A stretch of DNA of 64,000 bases from Rothia uropygialis. GTDB taxonomy: Bacteria; Actinomycetota; Actinomycetes; Actinomycetales; Micrococcaceae. A model generated the notes under the pieces. The model saw only the letters and a program-made list of their open reading frames with translations, made no database searches and was not told the origin of the DNA. This document shows positions 45,471 to 55,920 of this stretch, piece by piece; the stretch's first letter is position 1, and each line of letters begins with the position of its first letter. A program made the position numbers and the translations under genes. Location: positions 248,001-312,000 of the forward strand of contig NZ_NOIS01000003.1 of the NCBI RefSeq assembly GCF_004137765.1, written 5' to 3'.

Positions 45471-46966
45471 CAACCCAGGCTCAACCTGCTCAGGAGTATT
45501 CCTATACTCCGGACGAAGAGCAGCACATCCCCAAGCCTCGTCGCTTCTTCGAGCTTCTATTGCTGGCCATCTCGTGGGTCATCGCTGTCGGCTCGCTCTG
45601 CCTCGTGGACCTGGACAACACGGCCACCTTCGATCATCGCGTCGTCGCCGCCGCGGCTGTCCTTGTTCTCGGTTCCCTCATCATTCACGTGATTCTCCAC
45701 CTCAAGGCACGGTACGCGGATCCATTCATCCTCCCGATCGTGGTGGTTCTCAACGGCATTGGTCTGACGATGATCTATCGCATCGATCTCACCACGCCGA
45801 CGTCCTCGGTCAGTTCCCAGACGGCGTGGACCGCCGTTGCAATGATTGCTTGCGCCGCTGCCCTGTGGTTCCTCACGAATCACAGGGTGCTTTTGCACGT
45901 CACGTACATCAGCCTCGTCGCCTCGATCCTATTGCTGCTCCTTCCATTGGTTCCTGGCCTCGGGACCGAGATCAATGGCGCTCGCATTTGGATCGCGATC
46001 GGCGGCAGGACTTTCCAGCCCGGCGAAATCGCAAAGATCACCTTGGCTATATTCTTCGCTGGTTATCTGTCCACTAATCGCGATTTGATCTTGCTCGCGG
46101 GCAAGAAGATCGGGAAGATTCGGCTTCCGCGCTTCAAGGACTTCGCACCGATGTTCGTAGCATGGCTCGTGAGCATCGGAGTCCTCGTCGTTCAGCACGA
46201 CCTGGGCTCCGCGATCCTGTTCTTCGGGCTGTTCCTGGCGATGCTGTATCTGGCCACAAACCGGTTCACGTGGGTTGCTCTCGGACTGGTGCTGGTCGTC
46301 GTCGGCGGCTTCTTCGCGTACAAGACCATCAGCCACGTGACCCTCCGCATAGATTCTTGGGTCCACGCTTTTGATCCTGAGGTCTACAACCAACAAAGCG
46401 GCGGTTCGGGGCAGGTCGTCCAGGGGCTCTTCGGCCTCGCTTCGGGTGGCCTCTTCGGACGTGGTCTCGGTAACGGCAGACCCGACCTCGTCTCATTCTC
46501 GAATTCGGACATGATCATTACGGCCATCGGAGAGGAGCTCGGGCTCTTGGGCCTCGGAGCGATCCTGATGCTGTTCTTGTTATTGGTCTCCCGAGGATTC
46601 CGCGCGGCGTTGGGGACACCCGACGCCTTCGGCAAGCTCCTGGCGGCCGGGCTATCGGCCGCCATGGTTCTGCAACTTTTCGTGGTAGTCGGCGGAGTAA
46701 CACGCCTTATTCCGCTGACCGGCCTGACGACGCCATTTATGTCCGCGGGAGGCTCGTCCCTCCTCGCGAACTGGTTCATCGTCGGGTTGTTGCTCGCAAT
46801 CTCTCACTCGGCTCGTTCGCCTCGCGTGGTCAATGAGGAGGCAGCCGATGCCGAGACCACTGCGGATACAGGTCAGTTGGGGGCTACTGCGGCGATTTCC
46901 CGACTCGGCTCGAACTCTCATGAGGAAACTGCTTCTTCCCCACATTCAGCAGGAGGTCACTCGTGA
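45467..46966 (+). CDS. rodA: RodA, SEDS-family peptidoglycan glycosyltransferase
   Basis: 499 residues with about 12 membrane helices. GARIWIAIGGRTFQPGEIAKI is the SEDS loop with the conserved glycan-polymerase residues, and QHDLGSAILFF includes the catalytic Asp region. AIGEELGLLGLG and the late FMSAGGSSL are family marks. It polymerises lipid II together with the class B PBP encoded next. Starts by GTGA overlap with pstP. Confidence 0.94.
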   Translation: MTTQAQPAQEYSYTPDEEQHIPKPRRFFELLLLAISWVIAVGSLCLVDLDNTATFDHRVVAAAAVLVLGSLIIHVILHLKARYADPFILPIVVVLNGIGLTMIYRIDLTTPTSSVSSQTAWTAVAMIACAAALWFLTNHRVLLHVTYISLVASILLLLLPLVPGLGTEINGARIWIAIGGRTFQPGEIAKITLAIFFAGYLSTNRDLILLAGKKIGKIRLPRFKDFAPMFVAWLVSIGVLVVQHDLGSAILFFGLFLAMLYLATNRFTWVALGLVLVVVGGFFAYKTISHVTLRIDSWVHAFDPEVYNQQSGGSGQVVQGLFGLASGGLFGRGLGNGRPDLVSFSNSDMIITAIGEELGLLGLGAILMLFLLLVSRGFRAALGTPDAFGKLLAAGLSAAMVLQLFVVVGGVTRLIPLTGLTTPFMSAGGSSLLANWFIVGLLLAISHSARSPRVVNEEAADAETTADTGQLGATAAISRLGSNSHEETASSPHSAGGHS

Positions 46967-48405
46967 ACCAGGCCATCCGAAGAACATGGCTCGCCGCGGC
47001 GGGCGTCTTCATTTTGCTCATCGGCTCCCTGACGTACGTCCAATACGTGCATGCCGGCGCGCTGGCGGAAAATCCCTGGAACAGCCGCCAGCTTTACGAT
47101 CAGTACGGATCAGCACGCGGGTCCATACTCGTCAACGGATCCGCGATCGCACAGTCCGTTCCGTCCAATGACAGCTTCGGCTATCAGCGCCAGTACTCGC
47201 AGACCGACGAGTACGCCGCCCTGACCGGGTACTTCTCGATGGTTTACGGGTCGACCGGCCTCGAATCCGCCATGAGCGATGAGCTCTCCGGAAAATCGGA
47301 CTCACAGTTCTACGATCGCATCGCGCAAATCTTCTCCAACCAGGACACTCACGGTGCGTCGGTCGAGCTGACCATCGATCCGACGTTGCAGAAGAAGGCC
47401 ACGGAATTAATGGCCGGCCACAAGGGCTCGATCGTTGCGATGAATCCGAAAACGGGCGAGATCAAAGCCATGGTCTCCACGCCCAGCTACGACCCCAATC
47501 AACTCGCGTCACACGACTCGAAATCGGTCATCCAGGCGTACTCCGAACTGAACCAGGACCAGGATCGTCCGCTCTACAACCGAGCCATATCCGGCGATCT
47601 CTACTCACCGGGTTCCACGTTCAAGATCATGGATGCGGTGGCCGCCTTGGAGTCGGGCAAATACAACAAGGATTCGGTTCTGGATAACCCCCAGAACCTG
47701 CCTCTTCCAGGCTCCTCTTCGACCTTGCCGAATTATGTCAATGGCAACTGTTCCTCCCAGTCCAAGACGGACTTGCAATGGGCGCTCGCACAATCGTGCA
47801 ACACTCCCTTCGCACAGATCGCAATGGACCTCGGTGAGGATAAGATTGCCAAGACGGCAAAGAACTTCGGGTACGGCCAGGATCTGGACATCCCGATGAG
47901 CGTCACCCCTTCAAACTTCCCCAGTGGCATGTCCAAGAGCGAGCTCGCGTTGTCTTCGATCGGTCAATACGACGTCAAAACCACCCCATTGCAGGTGGCC
48001 ATGATGTCTTCCGCAATCGCCAATAACGGCGTCCAGATGAAACCGAACATAGTCAAGACAGTTCGGTCCAACAGTCTGAGTACGCTCTACGATTTTTCGG
48101 CGGAGCAATTGCGGGAATCAACCTCGCCGGATGTCGCTCATCAAGTGCGCGACTGGATGGTCAACGACGTCGACGACGGAATCGCGTCCGGCGCGAAGGT
48201 CGATGGGACCAAGGTCGCTGGGAAGACCGGAACCGCCGAGACCGGCGTGGACGGAAACAACGAAGCGTGGTTCACCGGTTTCGCACCGGCGGACGACCCG
48301 GAACTAGCTGTTGCTATTGTCTATGAAGATGTAGATGCGGTCACAGGAGCTCAGCTCACGAGCCCTGGTGCCAAGCAACTTTTCGAGGCGGTGTTGAATC
48401 AGTGA
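46963..48405 (+). CDS. pbpA: PbpA, class B penicillin-binding protein
   Basis: 480 residues, one N-terminal membrane helix (residues 7-27), a dimerisation/pedestal region, and a transpeptidase domain with the SxxK motif SPGSTFK near 210, SxN as SCN near 269, and KTGTAE near 426. It cross-links the glycan made by RodA. It overlaps rodA (GTGA) and the kinase gene (GTGA). Confidence 0.95.
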   Translation: MNQAIRRTWLAAAGVFILLIGSLTYVQYVHAGALAENPWNSRQLYDQYGSARGSILVNGSAIAQSVPSNDSFGYQRQYSQTDEYAALTGYFSMVYGSTGLESAMSDELSGKSDSQFYDRIAQIFSNQDTHGASVELTIDPTLQKKATELMAGHKGSIVAMNPKTGEIKAMVSTPSYDPNQLASHDSKSVIQAYSELNQDQDRPLYNRAISGDLYSPGSTFKIMDAVAALESGKYNKDSVLDNPQNLPLPGSSSTLPNYVNGNCSSQSKTDLQWALAQSCNTPFAQIAMDLGEDKIAKTAKNFGYGQDLDIPMSVTPSNFPSGMSKSELALSSIGQYDVKTTPLQVAMMSSAIANNGVQMKPNIVKTVRSNSLSTLYDFSAEQLRESTSPDVAHQVRDWMVNDVDDGIASGAKVDGTKVAGKTGTAETGVDGNNEAWFTGFAPADDPELAVAIVYEDVDAVTGAQLTSPGAKQLFEAVLNQ

Positions 48406-50234
48406 GGCCCTCATCATCGATGACCCTTGGCGGTCGCTACGGCCTGACCGAGCGCATCGCTATCGGCGGTATGGGCGAGGTCTGGAAAGCCAAGGACAAA
48501 GTCCTCGGTCGCATCGTCGCCGTCAAGATCTTGAAAGAGGAGTACACGGGGGACCCCGGTTTCCTCGAACGCTTCCGCGCTGAAGCTCGCCATACGGCAC
48601 TTCTGAACCATCCCGGCGTCGCCAACGTCTTCGACTACGGCGAGGAAGAAGGCTCGGCGTACCTGGTCATGGAGCTCGTCCCCGGCGAGCCGCTGTCGAA
48701 CATCATCGAGCGCGAGAAAACGCTTCCGGCCGACCGGACCCTCAACATCATCGCCCAGACGGCACGGGCATTGGCCGCCGCTCACGCCCAGGGGCTTGTG
48801 CACCGCGACGTCAAGCCCGGAAACATCATGATCACGCCCGACAACCGCGTGAAGGTGACCGACTTCGGCATTGCCCGTCTGGCGGATCAGGTGCCGCTGA
48901 CGGCAACCGGTCAGGTGATGGGAACCGCCCAGTACCTCGCACCCGAGCAAGCCACCGGGCAGACCGCAACGGCCTCATCCGACCTCTATTCGCTCGGAAT
49001 CATCGGCTACGAGTGCCTTGCGGGGAAGCGTCCGTTCACCGGGGAATCTCAGATCGCGATTGCATTGGCCCAGGTCAATGATCCGCCGCCACCGTTGCCG
49101 AAGTCCGTGCCGGTGCCCGCGCAGGCCATGATCATGTGTCTGCTGTCCAAGGACCCGGCCCAACGCCCGGCGAATGCGACGACGCTCGCGAGCGCCGTCG
49201 ACGCCATCCGACGCAATGACCTCAAGGCCGCTGTCAAGGCTGTTCCCGGGCTCTCGACGTACCTGCCGATCAGTACCGACACGAGTCAAACACAGCCCGT
49301 TACCACGCCTACCGAGTCCTTGGGCGGGCCGGACGCTACCCGCCAGTTCGGTTCGGGGGCCTCGGCCGCCGGATACCAGGCCCACCCCACCACATCGCAG
49401 CTGCCTGCCGTGGGCGAGCCTCGCTCGTTGAAGTACCAGGGCGATTACTCGGACAACGGTGCGGAGAAGTCGTCCAAGGGCGCTGCCGTTTGGAAATGGC
49501 TTGTCCCTGTGTTGGTGCTGTTACTGGCTGTTGGCCTCGGCATCTGGTGGATCGTGCAGTCGGGTTCGGGGACGGACGCCTCGGCGTCCCCTGGAGCGAG
49601 CGGATCCGTTTCTTCGGCGTCTCCCTCCTCGAGTTCCTCGCAACCGTCGGCAAGCTCGAGCTCGGCCAAGATGATTGACATCGACTCTTCGGCGTACAAA
49701 GGCAAGAAGTTGGACGACGTCGTTTCCCAGCTGGCGAGTATGGGTCTGACCGTCCGTTCGGAAGGGAAGAATTCCAGCGAGCCCGAGAACAATGTCCTCG
49801 AGGTCTCCCCTGAGGGGCAGGTTGCGGCCGGCTCCAACGTGACCGTGGTGTACTCCACCGGACCCGAGTCCGTTAACCTGCCGAGCAAGATGGTCGACCA
49901 GGATGCCCAGTCCGTCATAGATGAGATCACTCAAATGGGCGTGAACGTGACCCGTCACGATCAGACCTCAAGCGATCAGGCCTCCGGCAAAGTCGTCCGA
50001 ACCTCCCCCAATGAAGGAAGCAAGGTGACGGTCGGCTCGTATGTGGACGTTTACGTGTCCACTGGATCTGGGAGCAGTTCGAGCCCCGCTCCCGAGAGCC
50101 CGGCGCCTACGTCATCCGCTCCTTCCCAGCCGAGCTCACCCTCGCCTTCGGCGGCCTCCACAAGACCGGCGACCAACGAGAACCAACAACCGGGTGAATC
50201 GTCCGACGGCGGCACCCCAGGCTCCAACGGATGA
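48402..50234 (+). CDS. pknA: PknA-position Ser/Thr protein kinase with two PASTA domains
   Basis: 610 residues. Kinase domain about 7-270 with [17 protein letters not shown] (ATP Lys), HRDVKPGN and DFGIARL. A membrane helix lies near 363-387, followed by two PASTA repeats (about 425-490 and 491-558) and a Ser/Pro-rich tail. The mycobacterial PknA has no PASTA, so this copy is closer to PknB architecture while keeping the pknA position. GTG 48402 overlaps pbpA; an ATG six codons on is also possible. Confidence 0.9.
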   Translation: MRPSSSMTLGGRYGLTERIAIGGMGEVWKAKDKVLGRIVAVKILKEEYTGDPGFLERFRAEARHTALLNHPGVANVFDYGEEEGSAYLVMELVPGEPLSNIIEREKTLPADRTLNIIAQTARALAAAHAQGLVHRDVKPGNIMITPDNRVKVTDFGIARLADQVPLTATGQVMGTAQYLAPEQATGQTATASSDLYSLGIIGYECLAGKRPFTGESQIAIALAQVNDPPPPLPKSVPVPAQAMIMCLLSKDPAQRPANATTLASAVDAIRRNDLKAAVKAVPGLSTYLPISTDTSQTQPVTTPTESLGGPDATRQFGSGASAAGYQAHPTTSQLPAVGEPRSLKYQGDYSDNGAEKSSKGAAVWKWLVPVLVLLLAVGLGIWWIVQSGSGTDASASPGASGSVSSASPSSSSSQPSASSSSAKMIDIDSSAYKGKKLDDVVSQLASMGLTVRSEGKNSSEPENNVLEVSPEGQVAAGSNVTVVYSTGPESVNLPSKMVDQDAQSVIDEITQMGVNVTRHDQTSSDQASGKVVRTSPNEGSKVTVGSYVDVYVSTGSGSSSSPAPESPAPTSSAPSQPSSPSPSAASTRPATNENQQPGESSDGGTPGSNG

Positions 50235-50244
50235 CTGAGACCTT

Positions 50245-52458
50245 ATGAATCTGCGCGTTCCACGTATTCTCGATAACCGATACGAACTGGGTGGGATCCT
50301 GGGTTCAGGCGGCATGGCCACCGTCTATGCGGCCGAAGACAACCGCCTGGGCCGTCAGGTCGCCATCAAAGTTCTGCGCCCCGAGCACGCCGAGAACAGT
50401 GTTTTTCGAACCCGTTTTCGCCGCGAGGCCGAGGCCATCGCATCGTTGAACCATCCAACCGTCATCGCGGTTTTTGATACCGGAACGTTCCGTCCGATGA
50501 CCGAAGAAAACGCGATAGCGGATCCGGATGCCACGGCTCCCATGCCAAAAGTGGAGTTGGAGCACCCCGGCGACGACGACATCGAACCCGACGAAGAGGC
50601 AGACGCCGACTCCGTTCCCTACATCGTGATGGAACGACTGCACGGAGAAACCCTCAAAGACGTCATGGCCGACCGGGGGCAGTTCGCGATCGAAGACGCT
50701 CTGAGCTATACCGAGGGCATCCTCGACGCACTGGAATACAGCCATGAGCGCGGCATCGTTCACCGGGACATCAAGCCCGGAAACGTCATGGTGCTCAACC
50801 GCACCGAAGAGGACGAGGCTCTGGGTCGGCCAGCCCGGATCAAGGTCATGGACTTCGGCATTGCCCGGGCCATGACCGAAACGGCTCGTCCGTTGACCGA
50901 AGCCCAGACGATCATGGGTACCGCCCGTTACATCTCTCCGGAACAAGCCAGAGGTGAAACGGTCGACGCACGCTCCGATCTTTACGCCGTAGGGTGCCTG
51001 CTCTACCAGATGCTCGCCGGAAGGCCGCCCTTCGACGGTTCGACGAGCATCGAAGTTGTGGAACAGCACCTCCGGGAGGCCCCGGAGGTGCCCAGTACCT
51101 TCAGGTCTGAAATTTCACCCGCTCTGGACGCTTTGATCCTGCGGGCGCTCGAAAAGAACCGTATCGACCGGTTTCAATCCGCGGAAGATTTCGCTTTTGC
51201 GCTCCAGAATGCCTCCCACGGCATCAGCGTCGGCCATGCTGGCGCCCCCGACGAAGATCCGACGCAAGCCATCGGCGGTGTCACCGGAATCGCGGCGGGT
51301 GCCACGGCTGTTGGCGCGGGAGCCGCAGCGTCCCGGGCCGCTGACGGCAGGGCCCACCATGGCGACGACGAAGCCTACGAATCATCGCTGAACTCCCCGG
51401 AGGCCTCGGACTCGACAGAGTACGACGCGTACACCACGAACGAGGGCGACCAGCCCCAGATGGAAGACGCGAACGTCTCCGGTTTCTTCCCGTCAGCGCA
51501 AGACGAGTACTCCGAGGACGAGCTCTACGATTACGAGCGCAACAAGGCCCTCGCGGCCAAGAAACGGCGTCGTGCCGCTTGGAAGAACGTGATCCTCGGG
51601 CTCATCATATTCCTGCTCGCTGCAACCGCACTTGGCGCGTGGCTGTACTACCAGAACGAGCTCAACAAGCCCGTCTACGTGAATGTTCCGGCCGTTGCGA
51701 ACCAGTCGGAGTCGGACGCCGAAGAGCACCTGCGCAATGAAGGCCTCAAGGTCAAGGTCGAGGAAGAGTTCTCGGACAATATCCAGCACGGAAATGCGAT
51801 CAATACGGACCCCGCCGACGGAACCGAGGTCGAGAAGGACTCGACGGTAACACTTCGAATATCCAAGGGTCCCGCGAATGTACAACTCCCGGAGGATCTC
51901 TCGGGCCAGTCGGAAGCCTATGTGCGCTCCCGTCTCGAGGAGCTAGGCCTCAAGGCCGGGCGAGTGGAAACGGCCAACAGTCCGACCGTTCAGGCAGGCC
52001 TGGTCGTTGACACCAACCCCAAATTAGGCGAACGGGTCAGCGCAGACAGCACCATTAACTTGGTCCTCTCGACCGGCAAGGTCCAGGTTCCCCAAGTCGT
52101 CGGGCTCACACGTGACGAGGCGATTGCGACCTTGACCGGCAAGGACACCCTGCTCTCGACGGAAATCACCGATGAGGAGTCGAGCCAGCCCGCGGGAACA
52201 GTTCTGCGCCAGTCCGCACAGGCCGGGACGTCCATTGCGCAAGGCTCCACGGTGACCATCGCTGTCTCCTCCGGGCCACGTGCGACCCCCTCTCCCTCGC
52301 CCAGCCCATCGAGCAGTCCTAGTGGGAATTCCGGCGACTCGGCCGCGAACGGGGGAAATAACTCCAATGGGAATTCCGGCGGCAACCCGTCACCCAGCAG
52401 CAGCCCGTCGCCCTCATCCTCCCCTTCGCCTTCTTCCAGCCCCAGCTCGGGACGATGA
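50245..52458 (+). CDS. pknB: PknB, Ser/Thr kinase with PASTA domains
   Basis: 737 residues. Kinase about 11-310 with GSGGMATVYAAED, VAIKVL, HRDIKPGN and DFGIARA. Between the beta-4 strand (VFDTGTF) and the hinge (PYIVMERL) there is an extra acidic stretch of about 40 residues, absent or much shorter in mycobacterial PknB. A membrane helix near 448-470 is followed by three PASTA repeats (about 475-683) and a Pro/Ser/Asn tail. It senses muropeptides or lipid II and controls growth and division. A terminator shared with pabA follows. Confidence 0.93.
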   Translation: MNLRVPRILDNRYELGGILGSGGMATVYAAEDNRLGRQVAIKVLRPEHAENSVFRTRFRREAEAIASLNHPTVIAVFDTGTFRPMTEENAIADPDATAPMPKVELEHPGDDDIEPDEEADADSVPYIVMERLHGETLKDVMADRGQFAIEDALSYTEGILDALEYSHERGIVHRDIKPGNVMVLNRTEEDEALGRPARIKVMDFGIARAMTETARPLTEAQTIMGTARYISPEQARGETVDARSDLYAVGCLLYQMLAGRPPFDGSTSIEVVEQHLREAPEVPSTFRSEISPALDALILRALEKNRIDRFQSAEDFAFALQNASHGISVGHAGAPDEDPTQAIGGVTGIAAGATAVGAGAAASRAADGRAHHGDDEAYESSLNSPEASDSTEYDAYTTNEGDQPQMEDANVSGFFPSAQDEYSEDELYDYERNKALAAKKRRRAAWKNVILGLIIFLLAATALGAWLYYQNELNKPVYVNVPAVANQSESDAEEHLRNEGLKVKVEEEFSDNIQHGNAINTDPADGTEVEKDSTVTLRISKGPANVQLPEDLSGQSEAYVRSRLEELGLKAGRVETANSPTVQAGLVVDTNPKLGERVSADSTINLVLSTGKVQVPQVVGLTRDEAIATLTGKDTLLSTEITDEESSQPAGTVLRQSAQAGTSIAQGSTVTIAVSSGPRATPSPSPSPSSSPSGNSGDSAANGGNNSNGNSGGNPSPSSSPSPSSSPSPSSSPSSGR

Positions 52459-52467
52459 GCGAGACGT

Positions 52468-52516
52468 AGTGAGCGGGCGGCCTCATGCCCATTGAGCACG
52501 GGGTCGCCCGCTCACT
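52468..52516. terminator. Terminator between convergent pknB and pabA
   Basis: AGTGAGCGGGCG (52468-52479) and CGCCCGCTCACT (52505-52516) form a perfect 12 bp stem with a 25 nt loop. TTATTT follows on the plus strand. Confidence 0.65.
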
Positions 52517-52532
52517 TATTTCCTGAGTGTCT

Positions 52533-53171
52533 CTAAGCCTCAATCAGAGGGGAGAGGTCACGGGCTTTCCTCACCGCTCCGGCAAGGCCTAGGGACTCGA
52601 GCCAATTGCCGACCATGAGATAACCGTCCTCGGTCAGCACGGACTCCGGGTGAAACTGAACCCCGTGCAGGGGCGCAGTACGGTGACGCACACCCATGAT
52701 GATCCCCGATTCGGTCCACGCAGTGGCCTCCAGCTCTTCCGGAAGGGTCCCGTCCGCGATCGCCAGCGAGTGGTATCTGGTAGCGGTGAACGGCGTTCGC
52801 ACGCCGGAAAAAACGGAGAGCGAATTATGGGTCAGTCGAGAGGTCTTTCCGTGCATCAGCTCGGGAGAGTGGGTCACTGTGCCGCCGAAGGCCTCGGCGA
52901 TGGCCTGGTGACCAAGGCACACGCCGAAGAGCGGCTTCTGATGCTCGGTTGCCCAGTGAATGAGATCGATGCAGACCCCTGCCTCAGCGGGCGCTCCCGG
53001 CCCTGGCGAAATCAGCACGCCGTCGTGCTGCTCGGCGAGACGCCTAGCTTCCTGGGCGCTGAGATCATCGTTGCGGATCACGGTGGTCTCCGCGCCGAAT
53101 TGCTGAACGTACCCGACCAGGGTGAAAACGAAACTGTCGTAGTTGTCCACCACGAGAATCTTGATGGTCAT
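52533..53171 (-). CDS. pabA: Anthranilate/aminodeoxychorismate synthase glutamine amidotransferase
   Basis: 212 residues. Class I amidotransferase with the nucleophile Cys in FGVCLGHQAI and the His-Glu pair in VQFHPESVLT. It supplies ammonia to a chorismate-using partner (TrpE or PabB), whose gene is not in the window. The same gene lies beside pknB in mycobacteria (trpG). Confidence 0.92.
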   Translation of the reverse strand: MTIKILVVDNYDSFVFTLVGYVQQFGAETTVIRNDDLSAQEARRLAEQHDGVLISPGPGAPAEAGVCIDLIHWATEHQKPLFGVCLGHQAIAEAFGGTVTHSPELMHGKTSRLTHNSLSVFSGVRTPFTATRYHSLAIADGTLPEELEATAWTESGIIMGVRHRTAPLHGVQFHPESVLTEDGYLMVGNWLESLGLAGAVRKARDLSPLIEA

Positions 53172-53180
53172 GAAATTCTC

Positions 53181-53342
53181 CTACTCGTCCACGGTCACGT
53201 CGGGGCTCAACGGGCTGTACTCTTCAAGCCACGGAAACAAGAATTCCATGAGGAGATAAGCAACCGCGACAATCAGAACTATCGCAATGATGATCCGAAG
53301 CCACAAGGGGCCCGGCAAATGAGCGAAGACCCATCCGTACAT
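53181..53342 (-). CDS. Small membrane protein next to the sortase
   Basis: 53 residues, starting MYGWVFAHLPGPLWLR, with one helix (about residues 16-37) and an acidic C-terminus ending VTVDE. It lies 6 nt after the sortase stop and 9 nt before pabA, in a same-strand run. Many Micrococcales carry a similar short gene at this place. Function unknown. Confidence 0.65.
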   Translation of the reverse strand: MYGWVFAHLPGPLWLRIIIAIVLIVAVAYLLMEFLFPWLEEYSPLSPDVTVDE

Positions 53343-53348
53343 CCGTTA

Positions 53349-54104
53349 CTAGTCCTTCCCCACAAGGTCGGCGATGGGCGGAGGCGGCCCCGCCGAATTC
53401 GGTTGCCATCCTTCGAAAACCGCGTAGGCGATGATGCGTTCGGTAGATCCGAACCGAGGGTTGCAGCTGGTCAATGTCATGATGCGATCCTGAGGCTCTT
53501 CTCCAGGATATCCGGGCACAGGTGCGATGACATCCGTCTGCGAGGGCAGGACGATCTCGTTATTTCGAAAGACGTAAGTGTAATAGCCCTGAGCAGTGCG
53601 AACGTAGATGCGGTCACCGGTAACCAGCTTGTCGATCTGGTCAAAGACCTTGCCGTTGGTCTGTCGGTGGCCCGCTACCGCAAAATTCCCGATGTCTCCC
53701 GGCATCGCAGTGGATTCGTAGTGACCGACACCGAGCGTGTCCAGTACGTCGCGGCCCGTACCCTGAATAATGGGGCGCTCATAGGCTTCGCCGAACCGAG
53801 GAATATACATGATCCCGATACCCTGACCATGAGCCGGGGCTTCCCCGATCACGGGGTCACCTGGGTCCTTGCCGGAATCATCGGGGCTTCCGGTGTCCCG
53901 GAAATTCTGCTTCATTTGGTTGACGGCGTCGGCCTGCGCCTTGTCGGATTCTAGATTGGTCCACCACAGTTGCCATACGACGAACAAGATCAGAATGAGA
54001 CCCACAGTGATGAGCAACTCACCCAGGACCTGAATCACACCACCTACGATGCTGCGGGGCCGTCGACCAGCCCGTGAAGGTGCTCTCCGCGTGGCCAACG
54101 GCAC
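53349..54104 (-). CDS. Class E sortase
   Basis: 251 residues. One membrane helix near 22-48, then the sortase barrel: IPRFGEAYERPIIQGT, VAGHRQT (catalytic His) and TLTSCNPRFGSTERIIAYA (catalytic Cys, then Arg). Class E enzymes attach surface proteins with LAXTG-type signals or house-keep the wall in actinobacteria. Start GTG 54104 has its GGGGG too close, so a TTG two codons on is possible. Confidence 0.9.
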   Translation of the reverse strand: MPLATRRAPSRAGRRPRSIVGGVIQVLGELLITVGLILILFVVWQLWWTNLESDKAQADAVNQMKQNFRDTGSPDDSGKDPGDPVIGEAPAHGQGIGIMYIPRFGEAYERPIIQGTGRDVLDTLGVGHYESTAMPGDIGNFAVAGHRQTNGKVFDQIDKLVTGDRIYVRTAQGYYTYVFRNNEIVLPSQTDVIAPVPGYPGEEPQDRIMTLTSCNPRFGSTERIIAYAVFEGWQPNSAGPPPPIADLVGKD

Positions 54105-54299
54105 CCCCTGACGAAAAAGATACTGCCAATATCATTTGTACGAACCGTGAATCCACAGGCGCGTATCGGCAAGAGCTTGGCAGATTGGTTAGACTCGACA
54201 TTCAGGCGATCGGCCACCAAATACAGGCCGTTCTCGCCCAGAATCATACCTTATGTGGTCACCGCAGAAGTCGGACGCGGAATTCCAGGAGGACCAAGA

Positions 54300-54791
54300 A
54301 TGGCCGAGGACAAGAAGACAGGCGGGGGCAACCTCGCCACCGGAACGTCGACCGAGAAGAAACCCCGTCGGGGACTTTTCGGGTCACGCCGCGCTGGATC
54401 TAGCGTTGCGGACTCTGACTCGAAGGCGACCGCTTCGGAAGGCGGCGACGCCGTAGGCCAGACGGACCGGGCGACTTCCCTCATCGCCGACGAAGACACG
54501 AGCAAGACCGCCCCGTCGGAGACCAAGGCGAAGCGGTCCCACGAGAGCGCCGAAGACGAGCGCCTGCGCAAAATCGCGGACGAAATGACGTCCAACATTC
54601 GTCAATCCTCCCCGACCCCCACGTGGTACATCGCGATCATGCTCGGTTTCATGATCATCGGTCTCCTGTGGATCATGACTTTCTACATCTCCGACCAGGC
54701 GTTGCCGATTCCCGATCTCAGTTTCTGGAACATCGCTATCGGCATCGGACTGATGATGGTCGGCTTGATCATGACAACCAGGTGGCGCTAG
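54300..54791 (+). CDS. crgA: CrgA, cell-division membrane protein with long N-terminal extension
   Basis: 163 residues from the ATG at 54300, preceded by AGGAGG. The conserved part is residues about 95-163: SPTPTWYIAIMLGFMIIGL, then a second helix with FWNIAIGIGLMMVGLIMTTRWR, the CrgA two-helix fold ending in TTRWR. Mycobacterial CrgA has about 93 residues; here a charged, Thr/Ser-rich N-terminus of 90 residues is added. It recruits FtsZ/FtsQ/FtsI-type partners at the septum. Confidence 0.92.
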   Translation: MAEDKKTGGGNLATGTSTEKKPRRGLFGSRRAGSSVADSDSKATASEGGDAVGQTDRATSLIADEDTSKTAPSETKAKRSHESAEDERLRKIADEMTSNIRQSSPTPTWYIAIMLGFMIIGLLWIMTFYISDQALPIPDLSFWNIAIGIGLMMVGLIMTTRWR

Positions 54792-55037
54792 GTGGCCGAA
54801 GCTCGGGATCCTCAGGGCCCCCTCAACGGCGAGGCCGGCCGGCATCCCGACTCCGCGGCCGAGGACCAGGCTACGGGTTCCTCGGCGGAAAGGCCTGAGT
54901 CCCGTCCGACGCAGCCCCGCGAGGACCGCCCCGACATCAGGGCCGCGAAGACCGAAACGCGCGTGCGCCGCTGGGCCCTCTTGCTGCTCGTGCTGGTCCC
55001 CGTGGTCTACTTCGTGGTCCAGAAGCTGATCTCGTAA
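54792..55037 (+). CDS. Small tail-anchored membrane protein
   Basis: 81 residues, GTG directly after the crgA stop. Charged, disordered N-terminus, and one helix near the C-terminus (ALLLLVLVPVVYFVVQKL). No family recognised; coupling with crgA suggests a division or wall-related role. Confidence 0.65.
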   Translation: MAEARDPQGPLNGEAGRHPDSAAEDQATGSSAERPESRPTQPREDRPDIRAAKTETRVRRWALLLLVLVPVVYFVVQKLIS

Positions 55038-55093
55038 CTGCAACCCGACCGATGCGGGGTACGGAGGTCTGACGCGGAGCCGATCGTAGTAGC

Positions 55094-55843
55094 CTACGAG
55101 GTCATCGCCGTAAAGCCGGCATCGAAGGCCATGAAAAGCGGGATGATCCAGAAGATCGGCAGGGTAACAGCCAAGCTTCTGGACGCCCCCTCCGCCCGGT
55201 GCTGCTCTGGTTCGCCGCGTCTCGCACCGGGATCGGGCATCCGACGCGAGGTTCTCACGACCCTGAGGGTAGAGAGGACTGCTATTGCGAGCACCCCCAA
55301 GATCCCGACCGCGGCCAGGAACACGGGCGTCCCAGAGAACACGACGGGCAGGTCCGCTCGGGAGATCAGTGCGCCGGCCGCTCCCAGGAGGATCGCGAGA
55401 CCGAAAACAACGCTGAAAACCCAAACGTTGTAAATCGCGGTGCTTCCCCAAGCCGTCGTCGCCGTGACGACACCGATAATGGCCACCAGCACGACCCAAC
55501 AGATCAGAGTTCCCAAATTGATCACGAGTTCGGTACCCGTGATCCAGTCACGGATCGCGTAGGAGCCCACCAGGAGCAACAGGACCTGCACGACGACGGG
55601 CAAAGCCGTCCGCAGGACATCTCGCTTCTCCGAAGGCTTGGGCTCGAACCCCAAGGATTTCGCGTACTCTGCAGGATCGCCGAATTCGTCCTCCGGAGAG
55701 CGATCCGTCTGGTCGCACTGGGTATGCGCGGAGGCGAGGCGGTCGGCGATCTCCTCCCCCGTGGCCTCGGAGAGCCTGAGAGTCAGAACGAAGTCGTCCA
55801 CCCACATTCGGTGCGCTTGAGTCCAGTCCTTGAGAGTGGTCAT
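55094..55843 (-). CDS. HAAS-like membrane protein (DUF1700 type)
   Basis: 249 residues from the ATG at 55843, with GGAGG 6 nt upstream. The N-terminal 75 residues (WVDDFVLTLRLSEATGEEIADRL, EEFGDPAEYAKSL-like FGDPAEYAKSL) match the HAAS helical domain, followed by about six membrane helices. HAAS proteins are often paired with a PadR regulator, but none lies next to this gene. It ends in a helix with FWIIPLFMAFDAGF. Confidence 0.7.
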   Translation of the reverse strand: MTTLKDWTQAHRMWVDDFVLTLRLSEATGEEIADRLASAHTQCDQTDRSPEDEFGDPAEYAKSLGFEPKPSEKRDVLRTALPVVVQVLLLLVGSYAIRDWITGTELVINLGTLICWVVLVAIIGVVTATTAWGSTAIYNVWVFSVVFGLAILLGAAGALISRADLPVVFSGTPVFLAAVGILGVLAIAVLSTLRVVRTSRRMPDPGARRGEPEQHRAEGASRSLAVTLPIFWIIPLFMAFDAGFTAMTS

Positions 55844-55920
55844 GACGAGCCTCCGTTCGCGTGTCGGAAGATATTTCCTCCTTTGACCGTAGCGCACGGT
55901 GGCCATCGATATTCACGGCC

